Assembly: GCF_004011505.1 (NCBI RefSeq)
Contig: NZ_SAUN01000001.1
Span: forward strand, 5,731,501 to 5,795,500
Direction: 5' to 3'
From: Nonomuraea polychroma
GTDB taxonomy: Bacteria; Actinomycetota; Actinomycetes; Streptosporangiales; Streptosporangiaceae
Length of the DNA: 64,000 nucleotides
Shown here: positions 15,786 through 24,442 of the stretch, one piece after another
Layout: each line of letters begins with the position of its first letter
Numbering within the stretch: position 1 is the stretch's first letter
Position numbers and translations under genes: made by a program
The notes under the pieces: generated by a model
Told to the model about the DNA's origin: nothing
Databases searched by the model: none
What the model saw: only the letters and a program-made list of their open reading frames with translations

Positions 15786-18026
15786 GTGTCCTCCCCCATC
15801 ACTGACGAGAAGCCTCAGAGCACCGTCGAGCTGTCGATCGGTGGCATGACCTGCGCGTCCTGCGCCAACCGCATCGAACGCAAGCTCAACAAAGTGGACG
15901 GCGTCACCGCCACCGTCAACTACGCCACCGAGAAGGCCAAGGTCAGCTTCCCCGCAGGGATCGATCCGCAGCAGCTGATCGCGGAGGTGGAGAAGGCCGG
16001 CTACACCGCGGCGCTCCCCGCTCCACCGGAGACCACAGCCGACGAGGCCGAGCCCGAGGATGAGCTCGCTCCCCTGCGCAACCGGCTGATCACCTCGCTG
16101 GTCCTGAGCATCCCGATGATCGCGATGGCGATGATCCCGCCGCTCCAGGTCACCAACTGGCAGTGGCTGTCGCTGACTCTGGCCGCGCCGGTGGTGGTCT
16201 ACGCGGGCTGGCCGTTCCACAAGGCCGCCTGGACCAACCTGCGTCATGGCGCCGCCACGATGGACACGCTGGTCTCACTCGGTACGCTGGCCGCTCTCGG
16301 CTGGTCGCTGTGGGCGTTGTTCTTCGGCACGGCGGGCATGCCGGGCATGACGCACCCGTTCGAGTTCACGATCGCCCGTACCGACGGCTCGGGCAACATT
16401 TACCTCGAGGCCGCGGCGGGCGTGACGGCGTTCATTCTGGCAGGCCGTTACTTCGAGGTCCGTTCGAAGCGGCGAGCCGGAGCCGCGCTACGGGCGCTGC
16501 TGGAACTGGGCGCCAAGGACGTCGCCGTGCTCCGCGGCGGCGCGGAGGTCCGGATCCCCACCGACCAGCTTGCCGTGGGCGACCTCTTCGTGGTACGGCC
16601 CGGTGAGAAGATCGCCACCGACGGCGTCGTCGAAGAGGGCTCCTCGGCGGTGGACGCCTCCATGCTGACCGGCGAATCGGTCCCCGTGGAGGTCCGGCCA
16701 GGCGATGCCGTGACGGGCGCGACGGTCAACGCGGGCGGCAGGCTCGTCGTCAGGGCCACCAGGATCGGCTCCGACACCCAGCTGGCCCAGATGGCCAAGC
16801 TGGTGGAGGAGGCGCAGACCGGCAAGGCACGGGTGCAGCGGCTGGCCGATCGCATCTCCGGCATCTTCGTGCCGATCGTGATCGCGCTGGCGCTGGGCAC
16901 CCTCGGATTCTGGCTGGGCACCGGAGCGGGAGCGGCCGCCGCCTTCACCGCCGCGGTCGCCGTCCTGATCATCGCCTGCCCGTGCGCCCTGGGTCTGGCC
17001 ACGCCCACCGCTCTGCTGGTGGGCACCGGGCGCGGCGCGCAGCTGGGCATCCTGATCAAGGGCCCCGAGGTGCTGGAGTCCACTCGCCGGATCGACACCG
17101 TGGTGCTGGACAAGACCGGCACGGTCACCGAGGGCAAGATGACGCTGGTCGAGACGCATGTCGCCGACGGCGAGGACGTCGCCGAGGTGCTGCGCCTGGC
17201 CGGCGCCCTGGAACACGCCTCCGAGCACCCCATCGCCCAGGCCATCGCCCGCGGCGCGGCCGAGCGTGTGGGCGAACTGTCCACGCCCGAGGAGTTCGCC
17301 AGTGTCGAAGGGCTCGGCGTTCAGGGCATCGTCGACGGGCACGCGGTCCTCGTGGGCCGGCCCGCGCTGCTCGCCGAGCGGTCGCAGCACCTGCCTGCCG
17401 GCCTTGCTGAGTCTCTGGAAGCGGCACAAGCCGCCGGCCGTACGGCCGTGGCGGTCGGCTGGGACGGCAAGGCTCGAGCGGTCCTGGTGATCGCCGACGT
17501 CGTCAAGCCCACCTCTGCCGAGGCCGTCCGGCGGTTGCGGGCGCTGGGGCTGACGCCGGTGCTGCTGACGGGCGACAACGAGGCCGTCGCGAAGACCGTG
17601 GCCGCCGAGGTGGGCATCGACGAGGTGATCGCCCAGGTCCTGCCGAAGGACAAGGTCGACGCGGTCAAGAAGCTCCAGGCCGAGGGCAGGACGGTGGCCA
17701 TGGTGGGTGACGGCGTCAACGACGCCGCCGCGCTCGCCCAGGCCGACCTCGGACTGGCGATGGGGACCGGCACGGACGCCGCGATCGAGGCGTCCGACCT
17801 GACGCTGGTCCGCGGTGACCTGCGGGTGGCGGCCGACGCGATCCGGCTGTCCCGCAGGACACTGCGCACCATCAAGGGCAACTTGTTCTGGGCGTTCGCC
17901 TACAACGTGGCCGCTCTGCCATTGGCGGCGATGGGGCTGCTCAACCCCATGATCGCCGGAGCGGCGATGGCGTTCTCCAGCGTGTTCGTGGTCAGCAACA
18001 GCCTCAGATTGCGGCGTTTCACGTAG
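15786..18026 (+). CDS. copA: Copper-exporting P1B-type ATPase
   Basis: 746 residues. GTG 15786 was preferred over the adjacent GTG at 15783 because GGAG (15777-15780) is then 5 bases away. One N-terminal HMA domain with GGMTCASC (Cys23, Cys26). Eight membrane segments. TGES is in the actuator domain, CPC at 398-400 is the transmembrane copper site, DKTGT carries the phosphorylated Asp442, EHASEHP holds the P1B His-Pro, and GDGVNDAA is the hinge. It pumps Cu(I) out of the cell and is last in the csoR-copZ-copA operon. Confidence 0.95.
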   Translation: MSSPITDEKPQSTVELSIGGMTCASCANRIERKLNKVDGVTATVNYATEKAKVSFPAGIDPQQLIAEVEKAGYTAALPAPPETTADEAEPEDELAPLRNRLITSLVLSIPMIAMAMIPPLQVTNWQWLSLTLAAPVVVYAGWPFHKAAWTNLRHGAATMDTLVSLGTLAALGWSLWALFFGTAGMPGMTHPFEFTIARTDGSGNIYLEAAAGVTAFILAGRYFEVRSKRRAGAALRALLELGAKDVAVLRGGAEVRIPTDQLAVGDLFVVRPGEKIATDGVVEEGSSAVDASMLTGESVPVEVRPGDAVTGATVNAGGRLVVRATRIGSDTQLAQMAKLVEEAQTGKARVQRLADRISGIFVPIVIALALGTLGFWLGTGAGAAAAFTAAVAVLIIACPCALGLATPTALLVGTGRGAQLGILIKGPEVLESTRRIDTVVLDKTGTVTEGKMTLVETHVADGEDVAEVLRLAGALEHASEHPIAQAIARGAAERVGELSTPEEFASVEGLGVQGIVDGHAVLVGRPALLAERSQHLPAGLAESLEAAQAAGRTAVAVGWDGKARAVLVIADVVKPTSAEAVRRLRALGLTPVLLTGDNEAVAKTVAAEVGIDEVIAQVLPKDKVDAVKKLQAEGRTVAMVGDGVNDAAALAQADLGLAMGTGTDAAIEASDLTLVRGDLRVAADAIRLSRRTLRTIKGNLFWAFAYNVAALPLAAMGLLNPMIAGAAMAFSSVFVVSNSLRLRRFT

Positions 18027-18195
18027 AAGAGCACCCACGATCGTGTGCCCGTCGGCATACAGGACCATCCGTATCGGCCGCACCGCCGTCGGACGGGCGG
18101 GAGTACGCCAACGACGTGGGTTTCGAGCCGATGTCACGCCTTTACGATCGTGGCTAGCATCGGAGGGTATTACGGCGAGAAGGGCGGTCCGCGTA

Positions 18196-18567
18196 GTGCG
18201 CACTCTGGGGGATTTGGAGGCTGCGATCATGGATCGCATGTGGGCCTACCATGCACCCGCGTCAGTCAGGGATGTGCTGGAGGATCTGCGTCGCGACCGG
18301 CAGATCGCCTACACCACCGTCATGACCGTGATGGACAAGCTTTTCAAGAAGGGCCTGCTCAAGCGGCATCCACAAGGCAAGGCCTACATTTATGAGCCAG
18401 TGGCCACCAAAGAGGCCTACACGGCTCAGTTGATGCGCGAAACGCTGGCCAGGAGCGGCAATCAGGCGGCCACATTGGTGCATTTCCTGGAGCGGCTGAG
18501 CCCGGAAGAGTCGGCGGCGCTGGATGCCGCACTCAAGGTGTTCCCGCCGCATGACCGCCGCTCCTGA
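18196..18567 (+). CDS. BlaI/MecI-family repressor
   Basis: 123 residues from GTG 18196 (VRTLGDLEAAIMDRMW). A winged helix with SVRDVLEDLRRDRQIAYTTV and MTVMDKLFKKGLLKR, then the dimerisation helices (AYTAQLMRETLARSG). BlaI proteins repress beta-lactamase or, in actinobacteria, respiratory and cell-wall genes until an M56-type membrane protease cleaves them. No protease gene is adjacent. An M56 gene lies at 24443-25357, about 6 kb away, without a repressor next to it, so the two may be a separated pair. Confidence 0.9.
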   Translation: MRTLGDLEAAIMDRMWAYHAPASVRDVLEDLRRDRQIAYTTVMTVMDKLFKKGLLKRHPQGKAYIYEPVATKEAYTAQLMRETLARSGNQAATLVHFLERLSPEESAALDAALKVFPPHDRRS

Positions 18568-18797
18568 TCGTTGCCAGGGCGCTGGAGCACAGAGAGTGCC
18601 CGGGGGAACCGAGCCGTAGCAGAACATGGGGCACACGCTGGACCTCTGCGTGTTCCCAGTTGAGGGTGATGGCGGGAGACTGGAGAGAGACCACCACATA
18701 CGGCTGGCCGCAGCAGTCTGGACCACCGGGCGTGGCCATGGCCGAAGCCACCGCGCCCGCAGGAGACAGGGCAGCGAGGCCAAGGAGGAGGTCTTCC

Positions 18798-19223
18798 ATG
18801 CACAGGATCACCCATCGACGGCGACTGGCCCTCGCCACAGGGGCGGCTGCCGTTGCACTGCTGGCCGTCTCCGGTTGCGGGGGCGGCGCGGGCGCACCCG
18901 AGGCTCCTCCTGCCCGTCAGGCGACCACGTCGCCTGCCCAGCAGGGAAGCATGATCAACGTGACGGTGAACGAGTTCTCTTTCGTGATGGCCAAGCGAGA
19001 CCTCACCGCCGGCACGTACACGTTCATGCTCGACAACGTCGGAAGCGCGCCCCACGCGATGGCCCTCAAGGGACCCGGCATGGGCACCCAACAGTCGGAC
19101 GTCATCGACGGCGGCAAGAAGACCGAATGGACGGTAACCCTTCAGCCCGGCACCTACGAGGTGTGGTGCCCGGTGGGAAACCACCGCGCCCAAGGCATGG
19201 AGACCACCCTGACCGTCAAGTGA
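18798..19223 (+). CDS. Cupredoxin-like copper lipoprotein
   Basis: 141 residues from ATG 18798, with AAGGAGGAGG upstream. Basic start, hydrophobic stretch and lipobox LLAVSGC, so it is anchored outside the membrane. The remainder is one cupredoxin domain. Type 1 copper ligands are visible: His in SAPHAMALK, then Cys, His and Met in VWCPVGNHRAQGM. It likely carries electrons or buffers copper at the cell surface. Position downstream of the copper operon fits a copper role. Confidence 0.9.
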   Translation: MHRITHRRRLALATGAAAVALLAVSGCGGGAGAPEAPPARQATTSPAQQGSMINVTVNEFSFVMAKRDLTAGTYTFMLDNVGSAPHAMALKGPGMGTQQSDVIDGGKKTEWTVTLQPGTYEVWCPVGNHRAQGMETTLTVK

Positions 19224-19428
19224 CCAATGCCGGCACCGCACGGCGAGACGCGGCGCTCTGGCTGGTGCGCCCACCTCACGTGCTGCGCTCGACGCCGGCC
19301 GGTCGCTCGGGCTGCCGAGTCTGCCGTGGTGGATGTTGATCGCGGTGGGCCGCGCCTGCGCGACCGCTGTGCACGTGTTGAGCAGGACCGGGCAGCTGCG
19401 GATGGCATCGACCTTTTCCTGAAAAAGC

Positions 19429-19464
19429 GCTGGTGCACGGCGAAGACCATCGCCGTGCACCAGC
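19429..19464 (-). terminator. Intrinsic terminator after the CHAP gene
   Basis: GCTGGTGCACGGCGA, loop AGACCA, TCGCCGTGCACCAGC: a perfect 15-base stem. On the minus strand it is followed by GCTTTTTC, so it terminates the CHAP transcript. It may also stop the convergent cupredoxin transcript. Confidence 0.85.
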
Positions 19465-19477
19465 CATGAAGCTTTCC

Positions 19478-20131
19478 TTATGCGTTGTACTGCGGGTAGC
19501 CGTAGCCGACGACCTGGGACGTGGGCCGGATGCGCTGCTCCACCTTGCCGTTGCCGGTGTTGCCTTCCACCGTGGTGATGGTGCCGTCGCCGTTGTCCTT
19601 CTTGACCAGCCCCATGTGGTCAATGCTGTCGGTGCTCTTGTCGTCCCACGAGAAGTAGACGACGGCGCCCGGCTTGGCCTGAGTGCCCCAGTGGCCGTTC
19701 TTCTGGAACCACTTGGCCCAGGTGATGGTGTAGGCGTCCCAGCCGATGGTCGGCCGGGCGCCGGCCTTCTCGCCGACCCAGGAGACGAACATGGCGCACC
19801 ACGGCGCGTTCGCGTAGGCCTGGATGCTCCCACCGTCACGGGCCACGGTCTCCTTCGCCCGCTGCGAGGCCATGTACCAGCTGTGGAACGGCGTCCCACC
19901 GCCCGCCGCGTTCTCCGTCACGCCCATCTGGGACTCGGCGATCTTGAGGATCGCATCTGCCGTGGCGGGCTTCTGCTGCGCGGCCTGAGGGGCGTTGGCT
20001 TGCCTGTGCCCCTGGTGGTCGGCGAATGCCGGGGCGCCCGCCAGAAGGGCGCCGGCCGCGATGGTGACGCCCGCAGCGAGCAGGGAAAGGTTTGCGGGCA
20101 TGAGGGTACGGGAGAGGACGTGCTTGGTCAT
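19478..20131 (-). CDS. Secreted CHAP-domain peptidoglycan hydrolase
   Basis: 217 residues from ATG 20131, with AAGGAG upstream. The signal peptide ends near GAPAFA. A CHAP domain covers about 60-215: AESQMGVTE, then the catalytic Cys in NAPWCAMFVSWVGE and the His in DHMGLV, with TVEGNTG. Such proteins are amidases or endopeptidases that cut wall peptides. The leader contains a c-di-AMP riboswitch (20155-20290), which in actinobacteria commonly controls wall hydrolase genes. Confidence 0.92.
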   Translation of the reverse strand: MTKHVLSRTLMPANLSLLAAGVTIAAGALLAGAPAFADHQGHRQANAPQAAQQKPATADAILKIAESQMGVTENAAGGGTPFHSWYMASQRAKETVARDGGSIQAYANAPWCAMFVSWVGEKAGARPTIGWDAYTITWAKWFQKNGHWGTQAKPGAVVYFSWDDKSTDSIDHMGLVKKDNGDGTITTVEGNTGNGKVEQRIRPTSQVVGYGYPQYNA

Positions 20132-20154
20132 GCTGAGGTTTGCTCCTTGCTTCC

Positions 20155-20290
20155 ATGCCGCCTACCGGGTTAGCTGACGGATTCGGGCCTGGAAGTGCCC
20201 TACGGGGCGGCCATCGTGAGGCACGCACCGATTCACCCCAACGAGATTGGGTCCCCGGTTCCGCATCGAAGCGGATTCGGCGGCCGCGTC
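20155..20290 (-). promoter_or_regulatory. c-di-AMP riboswitch (ydaO/yuaA type)
   Basis: Read on the minus strand the leader shows the conserved blocks in order: GCCGAATCCGC, GGACCCAAT, GGGGTGAATCGG, CCCGAATCCG, CAGCTAACC, GGTAGGC, then the AAGGAG ribosome binding site. This is the ydaO pattern. It turns expression off when c-di-AMP is high. The gene it controls is the CHAP hydrolase at 20131. The boundaries are approximate. Confidence 0.88.
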
Positions 20291-20420
20291 CTCCACACGA
20301 AGGATGTTCATGCTGCTGAACGCGGTCTCGGCAATGTGGGGGCAGCATCGGCCCCCGACGGATCCCTCAACGTAAGCGACGCGTATAGAGCTAGGCAACT
20401 CCACCTCTCGCCAGACTGAC

Positions 20421-20447
20421 GAAATCCCCTGCCATATAGGGGATTTC
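20421..20447. terminator. Perfect hairpin between MFS remnant and riboswitch leader
   Basis: GAAATCCCCT, loop GCCATAT, AGGGGATTTC: a 10-base perfect stem with an A/T-rich base. It lies after the minus-strand MFS remnant (stop at 20493) and before the riboswitch-controlled gene, so it is probably a terminator. An operator role is not excluded. Confidence 0.55.
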
Positions 20448-20492
20448 CCGCATAATTCTTTACCTTTCGGCACTTTACGAACCGGGCTTACT

Positions 20493-21203
20493 TCATCGGC
20501 GACGTGCTGGAGTCTGGTGGGCGGCGGTGTCAGGTGCGGAGGCCGAGCGGCGGGTTCGGAGCAGGGCGGCTATCAGGATGGAGCCGAGGGCGAGGAGGGC
20601 GGCGGCGACGGTGAGCGCGAACGAGAAGCCTTCCGCCGCCGGACGAGGGGAGCCCATCTCGTGGGCGGAAAGCCACATGCCCACAAGGATTCCAGCGCCG
20701 TAGGGCAGGTAGGCGACGCCGGCATGGAGCGGACCGTATCCGAGCACGGTCTGCAGGTGGATCATCAGCAGGAAGGCCATCGCGTAAAAGGCCGCGGAGA
20801 ACAGCAGGGTCGCGCCGCCTGCGACGGCACGCGTCCGGTCGGCCAGGAACGACATCGGCACCAGAGGCTCAGCCGTCCGTGACTCCGCCACGAGGAACCC
20901 GGCGGTCAGGACGGCGGCCAGCAGCAGGGGAGCGATGACGGCCACCTCTCCCCAGCCCGATTCCCCGGCTTGGAGCAGGCCGTAGACCAGGGATACCAGT
21001 ACGAGGGCCACCACCGCTACGGGAAGGTTGATCAGGAAGATCCAGCGCCACGAGGTGAGGTCGGTCAGCACACCGGAGATCACCAGGCCTGGCCACGAGC
21101 TGCCACGGCTGCTGGGCGAGCCCGCAGGCGAGACTCGCCATGCCGAACAGCGCCACCCCGATGAGGAAGACGCGGCGCCGACCCAGCAGGTCGCCCCATC
21201 TGA
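20493..21203 (-). pseudogene. MFS (DHA2-type) drug transporter remnant
   Basis: Two frames together read like a drug/proton antiporter. The first part (GDLLGRRRVFLIGVALFGMA, SLACGLAQQPWQLVA) is in one frame. After a jump near 21085 the second frame continues GLVISGVLTDLTSWRWIFLI and runs through further membrane helices to the stop at 20493. The first two helices are missing, and roughly 50 residues are gone at the jump. It abuts an AraC-type remnant on the other strand. Confidence 0.7.
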
Positions 21204-21640
21204 TCGGCTACCTCGCCCGTGAGGACCTCGCCGATGACGCGCGGCTGCGGGCCGAGGCGGTGGTGCTCGACCTGTTGCATCCTTTGCCGGCGCTGCCGAT
21301 CGATGTTCCGCTTCCCGTGGACGAACGCGTGCGCGCCGTGACCGACGCCCTGCTCGCCGACCCCTCCGACTCCCGGAGCCTTGACGATCACGCACGCGCC
21401 ATCGGGGCGAGCCGGCGCACCCTGACCCGGCTGTTCGCCCGCGACACGGGGTTGAGCTTCGACCGCTGGCGCACCCATATGCGGCTGCGGGCCGCCCTGC
21501 CTCTCCTCGCCGAAGGCCGGCCGGTGTCGCAGGCCGCGCACGCCGTGGGGTACGCGACCCCGAGTGCTTTTCTCGCGGCATTCCGCCGAACCGTCGGCAC
21601 CTCACCCGGCGCTACCTCAACGGAAGCGCACCACCAGCAG
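21195..21640 (+). pseudogene. AraC-family regulator remnant (DNA-binding half)
   Basis: Reads IGYLAREDLADDARLRAEAV and then a full AraC helix-turn-helix pair: LDDHARAIGASRRTLTRLFA, GLSFDRWRTHMRLR, VSQAAHAVGYATPSAFLAAF, RRTVGTSP. The N-terminal cupin domain is missing. Near 21612 a one-base shift replaces the expected RYLNG ending. It is fused head to head with the MFS remnant, so the ancestral junction was deleted. Confidence 0.65.
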
Positions 21641-21840
21641 CGCCAGGTCCTCAGTGATGTCCACGAAGTGGTGTTCCTCCCCTGCCGGGACGAAGATCCC
21701 CACGCCGCCGCCGATCTCCGCCTCACCGCTCGGCCTCAGCAGTTGAGCGGTGCCGATCGCTGAGGTTCCTGCGCCCGGCTCCCCGGAGCCGGTACGCCTG
21801 CGTGCGCTGAACGCACTGGAGGTGCCGGGCGTATCTCCAC
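21617..21840 (-). pseudogene. Cupin-domain protein remnant
   Basis: The minus strand reads IGTAQLLRPSGEAEIGGGVG, then IFVPAGEEHHFVDITEDLAL and a stop at 21617-21619. This is the C-terminal half of a small cupin, with the metal-binding PAGEEHHF box. Upstream the frame changes near 21770-21790 and no start is clear. It is convergent with the AraC remnant, completing a cluster of three broken genes. Confidence 0.5.
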
Positions 21841-21976
21841 ATGGGCCGGCGCGGCTGCCGCTATGCCGGTTAGTACGTCCCCGCCCGCGAAGGCAGTTGG
21901 CACGAACAGGCTAACCAGACCCTCCGTTTCTGTACTATTTCGCCCCAGGTTTAGCGATTTACGAGGAGGCATCGTA

Positions 21977-22957
21977 GTGGCCGTGCCGACAAGGCTTGGG
22001 CAGATGGCAGTGGCCGCGGCACTGGCCTTGACCGTGTTGACCGTCGGCTCAGGCAGTGCCGTCGCCGACCCGTCGCCCGCCGAGGCCAGGGCCAAACTGG
22101 TGAAGCTGAACGAACAGGCCGACCAACTGGTCGAGCGCTACAACCAGGCCACCGAAGAGCACAAGGCCGCCAAGAAGAAGTACGACGCGCTCAACGCGGA
22201 GGTCGGCCGCAAAAACGCCCAAGCCGGCCTCCTGCGCAGGGATCTGGTCACGGCAGTGGTCGGCGAGTACCAGACCGGCTCGCTCCTGGGCTGGCAACGA
22301 TTCACCTTTCAGGGCAGCCCCGATACTGTTCTGAGCACCATGGCCTCGCTGGAGCACATCGCGCTGACCAGGGCGGCGAAGGTGCAGGCCTTCGAGGCGA
22401 CCACCAAGGACCTGCGCGATCGACGCGCCGAGGCCAAGCGCGTCCTGACCGAGGCCGAGACGGCGCGCAGCAAGGTACGCGACGAGAAGGCGAAGGTCGA
22501 CAAGATGGTCGCCGAGCAGACCAAGATCCTGCGGCGGCTGGGAGAATTCCAGGCCGGCGACCCCAACAGCGCGGGGATCACATACACCGGTCCAGCCTCC
22601 GGCAACGCCCGCCTGGCGCTGCAGTTCGCTTTCGCTCAGATCGGCAAGCCGTACCGGTACGGCGGCACGGGACCCGGATCCTTCGACTGCTCCGGCCTCA
22701 CCCAGGCCGCCTGGCGAACCGCGGGTGTCGAGCTGCCCCGCACGACCTGGACCCAATGGAGCTGGGGCGCCGAGCGTCGGGTCCCCCTTGACGCGCTGGA
22801 GCCCGGCGACCTGCTCTTCAGCAAGGGGCTCGGACACATGGGCATGTACGCCGGCGACGGCAAGATGGTCCACGCGCCCCAGACCGGTGACGTCATCAAG
22901 GTGAGCAGTCTCGACGGCTACTGGCGCGGCCGCCTCCTCGGCGCCGTCCGGCCGTGA
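21977..22957 (+). CDS. Secreted NlpC/P60 peptidoglycan endopeptidase
   Basis: 326 residues. GTG 21977 was chosen because GAGGAGG lies 7 bases upstream; the open frame extends further 5' without support. Signal peptide to about residue 34. Residues 35-205 are long coiled coil (KLNEQADQLVERYNQATEEH and later heptads), as in RipA and CwlO relatives. The catalytic domain covers 212-326: FDCSGLTQAAW (Cys), LGHMGMYAGDG (His), MVHAPQTGD (third polar residue). It would cut D-Glu/diaminopimelate bonds in wall peptides; the coiled coil usually holds it inactive until FtsEX-type activation. Confidence 0.93.
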   Translation: MAVPTRLGQMAVAAALALTVLTVGSGSAVADPSPAEARAKLVKLNEQADQLVERYNQATEEHKAAKKKYDALNAEVGRKNAQAGLLRRDLVTAVVGEYQTGSLLGWQRFTFQGSPDTVLSTMASLEHIALTRAAKVQAFEATTKDLRDRRAEAKRVLTEAETARSKVRDEKAKVDKMVAEQTKILRRLGEFQAGDPNSAGITYTGPASGNARLALQFAFAQIGKPYRYGGTGPGSFDCSGLTQAAWRTAGVELPRTTWTQWSWGAERRVPLDALEPGDLLFSKGLGHMGMYAGDGKMVHAPQTGDVIKVSSLDGYWRGRLLGAVRP

Positions 22958-22989
22958 CAGCACGCATTCCGCATGGGCACTGGATCCCT

Positions 22990-23420
22990 CGCGCCTGCTT
23001 GAAGGCGAGGCTGAGGGCGAACGCGGGGGGCCTGCCCGCGCCCGTGCGCAGGGAGGCCCTTCGCGTCGTGATCAGTGGCGTGGTCCCGTACACCGAATGG
23101 CTGGACGGCAGCGGCCTGACCGTGGACGACAGCGTGCTGTCCGAGCCGACCCTGTTCGCCCGGGGTTCGGCGGACATCAGGAGGCCCAGCCGTTCGCGGA
23201 GGTGCCGAACTTCGCCACGCACGTGCACGGCGCCCGCATCCAGACGGCCGGGCTGCCGCATCTGACGGAGGATGCTCGCCTCGTCGCGGGCAGCCCAGAG
23301 GAGGACCGCTTCGCGATGGCGTTCACGCGGGGCGGCGGGCTGGTGGGTGCCGTCGCGGTCAACTCCCCCAGGGACCTGATCAGGCTCAAGCGGGCGATCG
23401 CGGCACGCGAGACCGTGTGA
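22990..23420 (+). pseudogene. Ferredoxin/rubredoxin reductase C-terminal remnant
   Basis: The first frame gives VVPYTEWLDGSGLTVDDSVL, part of the FAD/NAD-binding fold. Around 23178 the frame shifts, and the next part ends DRFAMAFTRGGGLVGAVAVN, then SPRDLIRLKRAIAARETV and a stop, the usual end of the reductase C-terminal domain. The N-terminal half, with both dinucleotide Gly motifs, is missing, and segments between are deleted. Confidence 0.6.
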
Positions 23421-23536
23421 CTACGATCGCCCACAGGATTACCGGCACGATACGCGGTCCCGGCGAGCTCTAATCCGCGATCATGGCCCTTTGCTGCTCT
23501 CGCCTGCCTACGAACACACTTAGTAGACTTGGCGCC

Positions 23537-24388
23537 ATGCGAGGATTTCGTGGTGCCGCGCTGGCGGCCTTGGTGCTGGCGCTGGGGTCCTGCGCGCAGT
23601 CAGGCGAGCCGGTGGAGGGCCAGGATCCGGGCATCGGACACGTTCACGGCGTCGGCGTCGACCCGGCCGACGGCGCCCTCTACCTTGCCGGGCACTACGG
23701 CTTGTTCAAGGTCACTTCTGCGAACACCACCGAGCGCGTGGCCGGGCGTGTGCAGGACCACATGGGGTTCACTGTGATCGGTCCCAAGACGTTCCTCGCG
23801 AGCGGCCACCCAGGCGAGGCCGACACCACCGCACCGCCCCACCTCGGCCTGATCCGGACCGTCAATGCCGGCAGGACGTGGGAGACGGTCTCCGAGCACG
23901 GCACGGCCGACTTCCATGCCCTCCAGCCGGCCGGCTCCACCCTCTATGCGTACGACAGCCAGACCAGCCGTCTCCGGGCCAGTGTCGACGGCGGCGCGAC
24001 CTGGCGGCAGGGCGCTCAAGAGGAGATCATCGACCTCGCCGCCCACGCAGGGCAGCCCGAACGGGTTTACGCGGCCACGAGCAGCGGTGTGCAGGCGAGC
24101 GCGAACGGCGGCATGGAATTCGAGCCGGTGGAGAACGCCCCCGCGCTCAACCAGGTCGAGGCGCCCGCTGCCGATCTGTTGATCGGAGTGGACGTCGCAG
24201 GTCAGGTGCAGGTGAGTGTCGACGACGGCAAGACGTGGCGGACGAGCGGCCGCCTGCCGGCTCCGGCCGCGGCGTTCACCGCCGTCGATCGTCAACGCCT
24301 TCTCGCGGCAATCGAGGACGGCACGGTGTACGAATCGAGGAACGGCGGCATCGACTTCACCGTCGTGTTCGCCCCGGCGCGCGGCTGA
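23537..24388 (+). CDS. BNR-repeat surface lipoprotein (F510_1955 family)
   Basis: 283 residues from ATG 23537, close downstream of TAGTAGACT with little leader and no clear ribosome binding site; it may be leaderless. Lipobox LALGSC. The rest is a beta-propeller with sialidase-type Asp-box repeats: VDGGATWRQ, VDDGKTWRT, RNGGIDFT. The family starts with the motif GHVHGVGVDPADGALYLAGH, seen here. The function is not established; homologues sit among copper and envelope genes, as here. Confidence 0.82.
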   Translation: MRGFRGAALAALVLALGSCAQSGEPVEGQDPGIGHVHGVGVDPADGALYLAGHYGLFKVTSANTTERVAGRVQDHMGFTVIGPKTFLASGHPGEADTTAPPHLGLIRTVNAGRTWETVSEHGTADFHALQPAGSTLYAYDSQTSRLRASVDGGATWRQGAQEEIIDLAAHAGQPERVYAATSSGVQASANGGMEFEPVENAPALNQVEAPAADLLIGVDVAGQVQVSVDDGKTWRTSGRLPAPAAAFTAVDRQRLLAAIEDGTVYESRNGGIDFTVVFAPARG

Positions 24389-24442
24389 TCCGCCATCGCA
24401 GGCACTCCCCCACCTTGACCGCCGCCTCCCCGCACCTGAGCC

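Noticed and set aside
19224..19428. Frame with SLPWWMLIAVGRACATAVHV after the cupredoxin gene
   Set aside because: No start, no ribosome site and no recognisable continuation; it lies in the spacer before the terminator.
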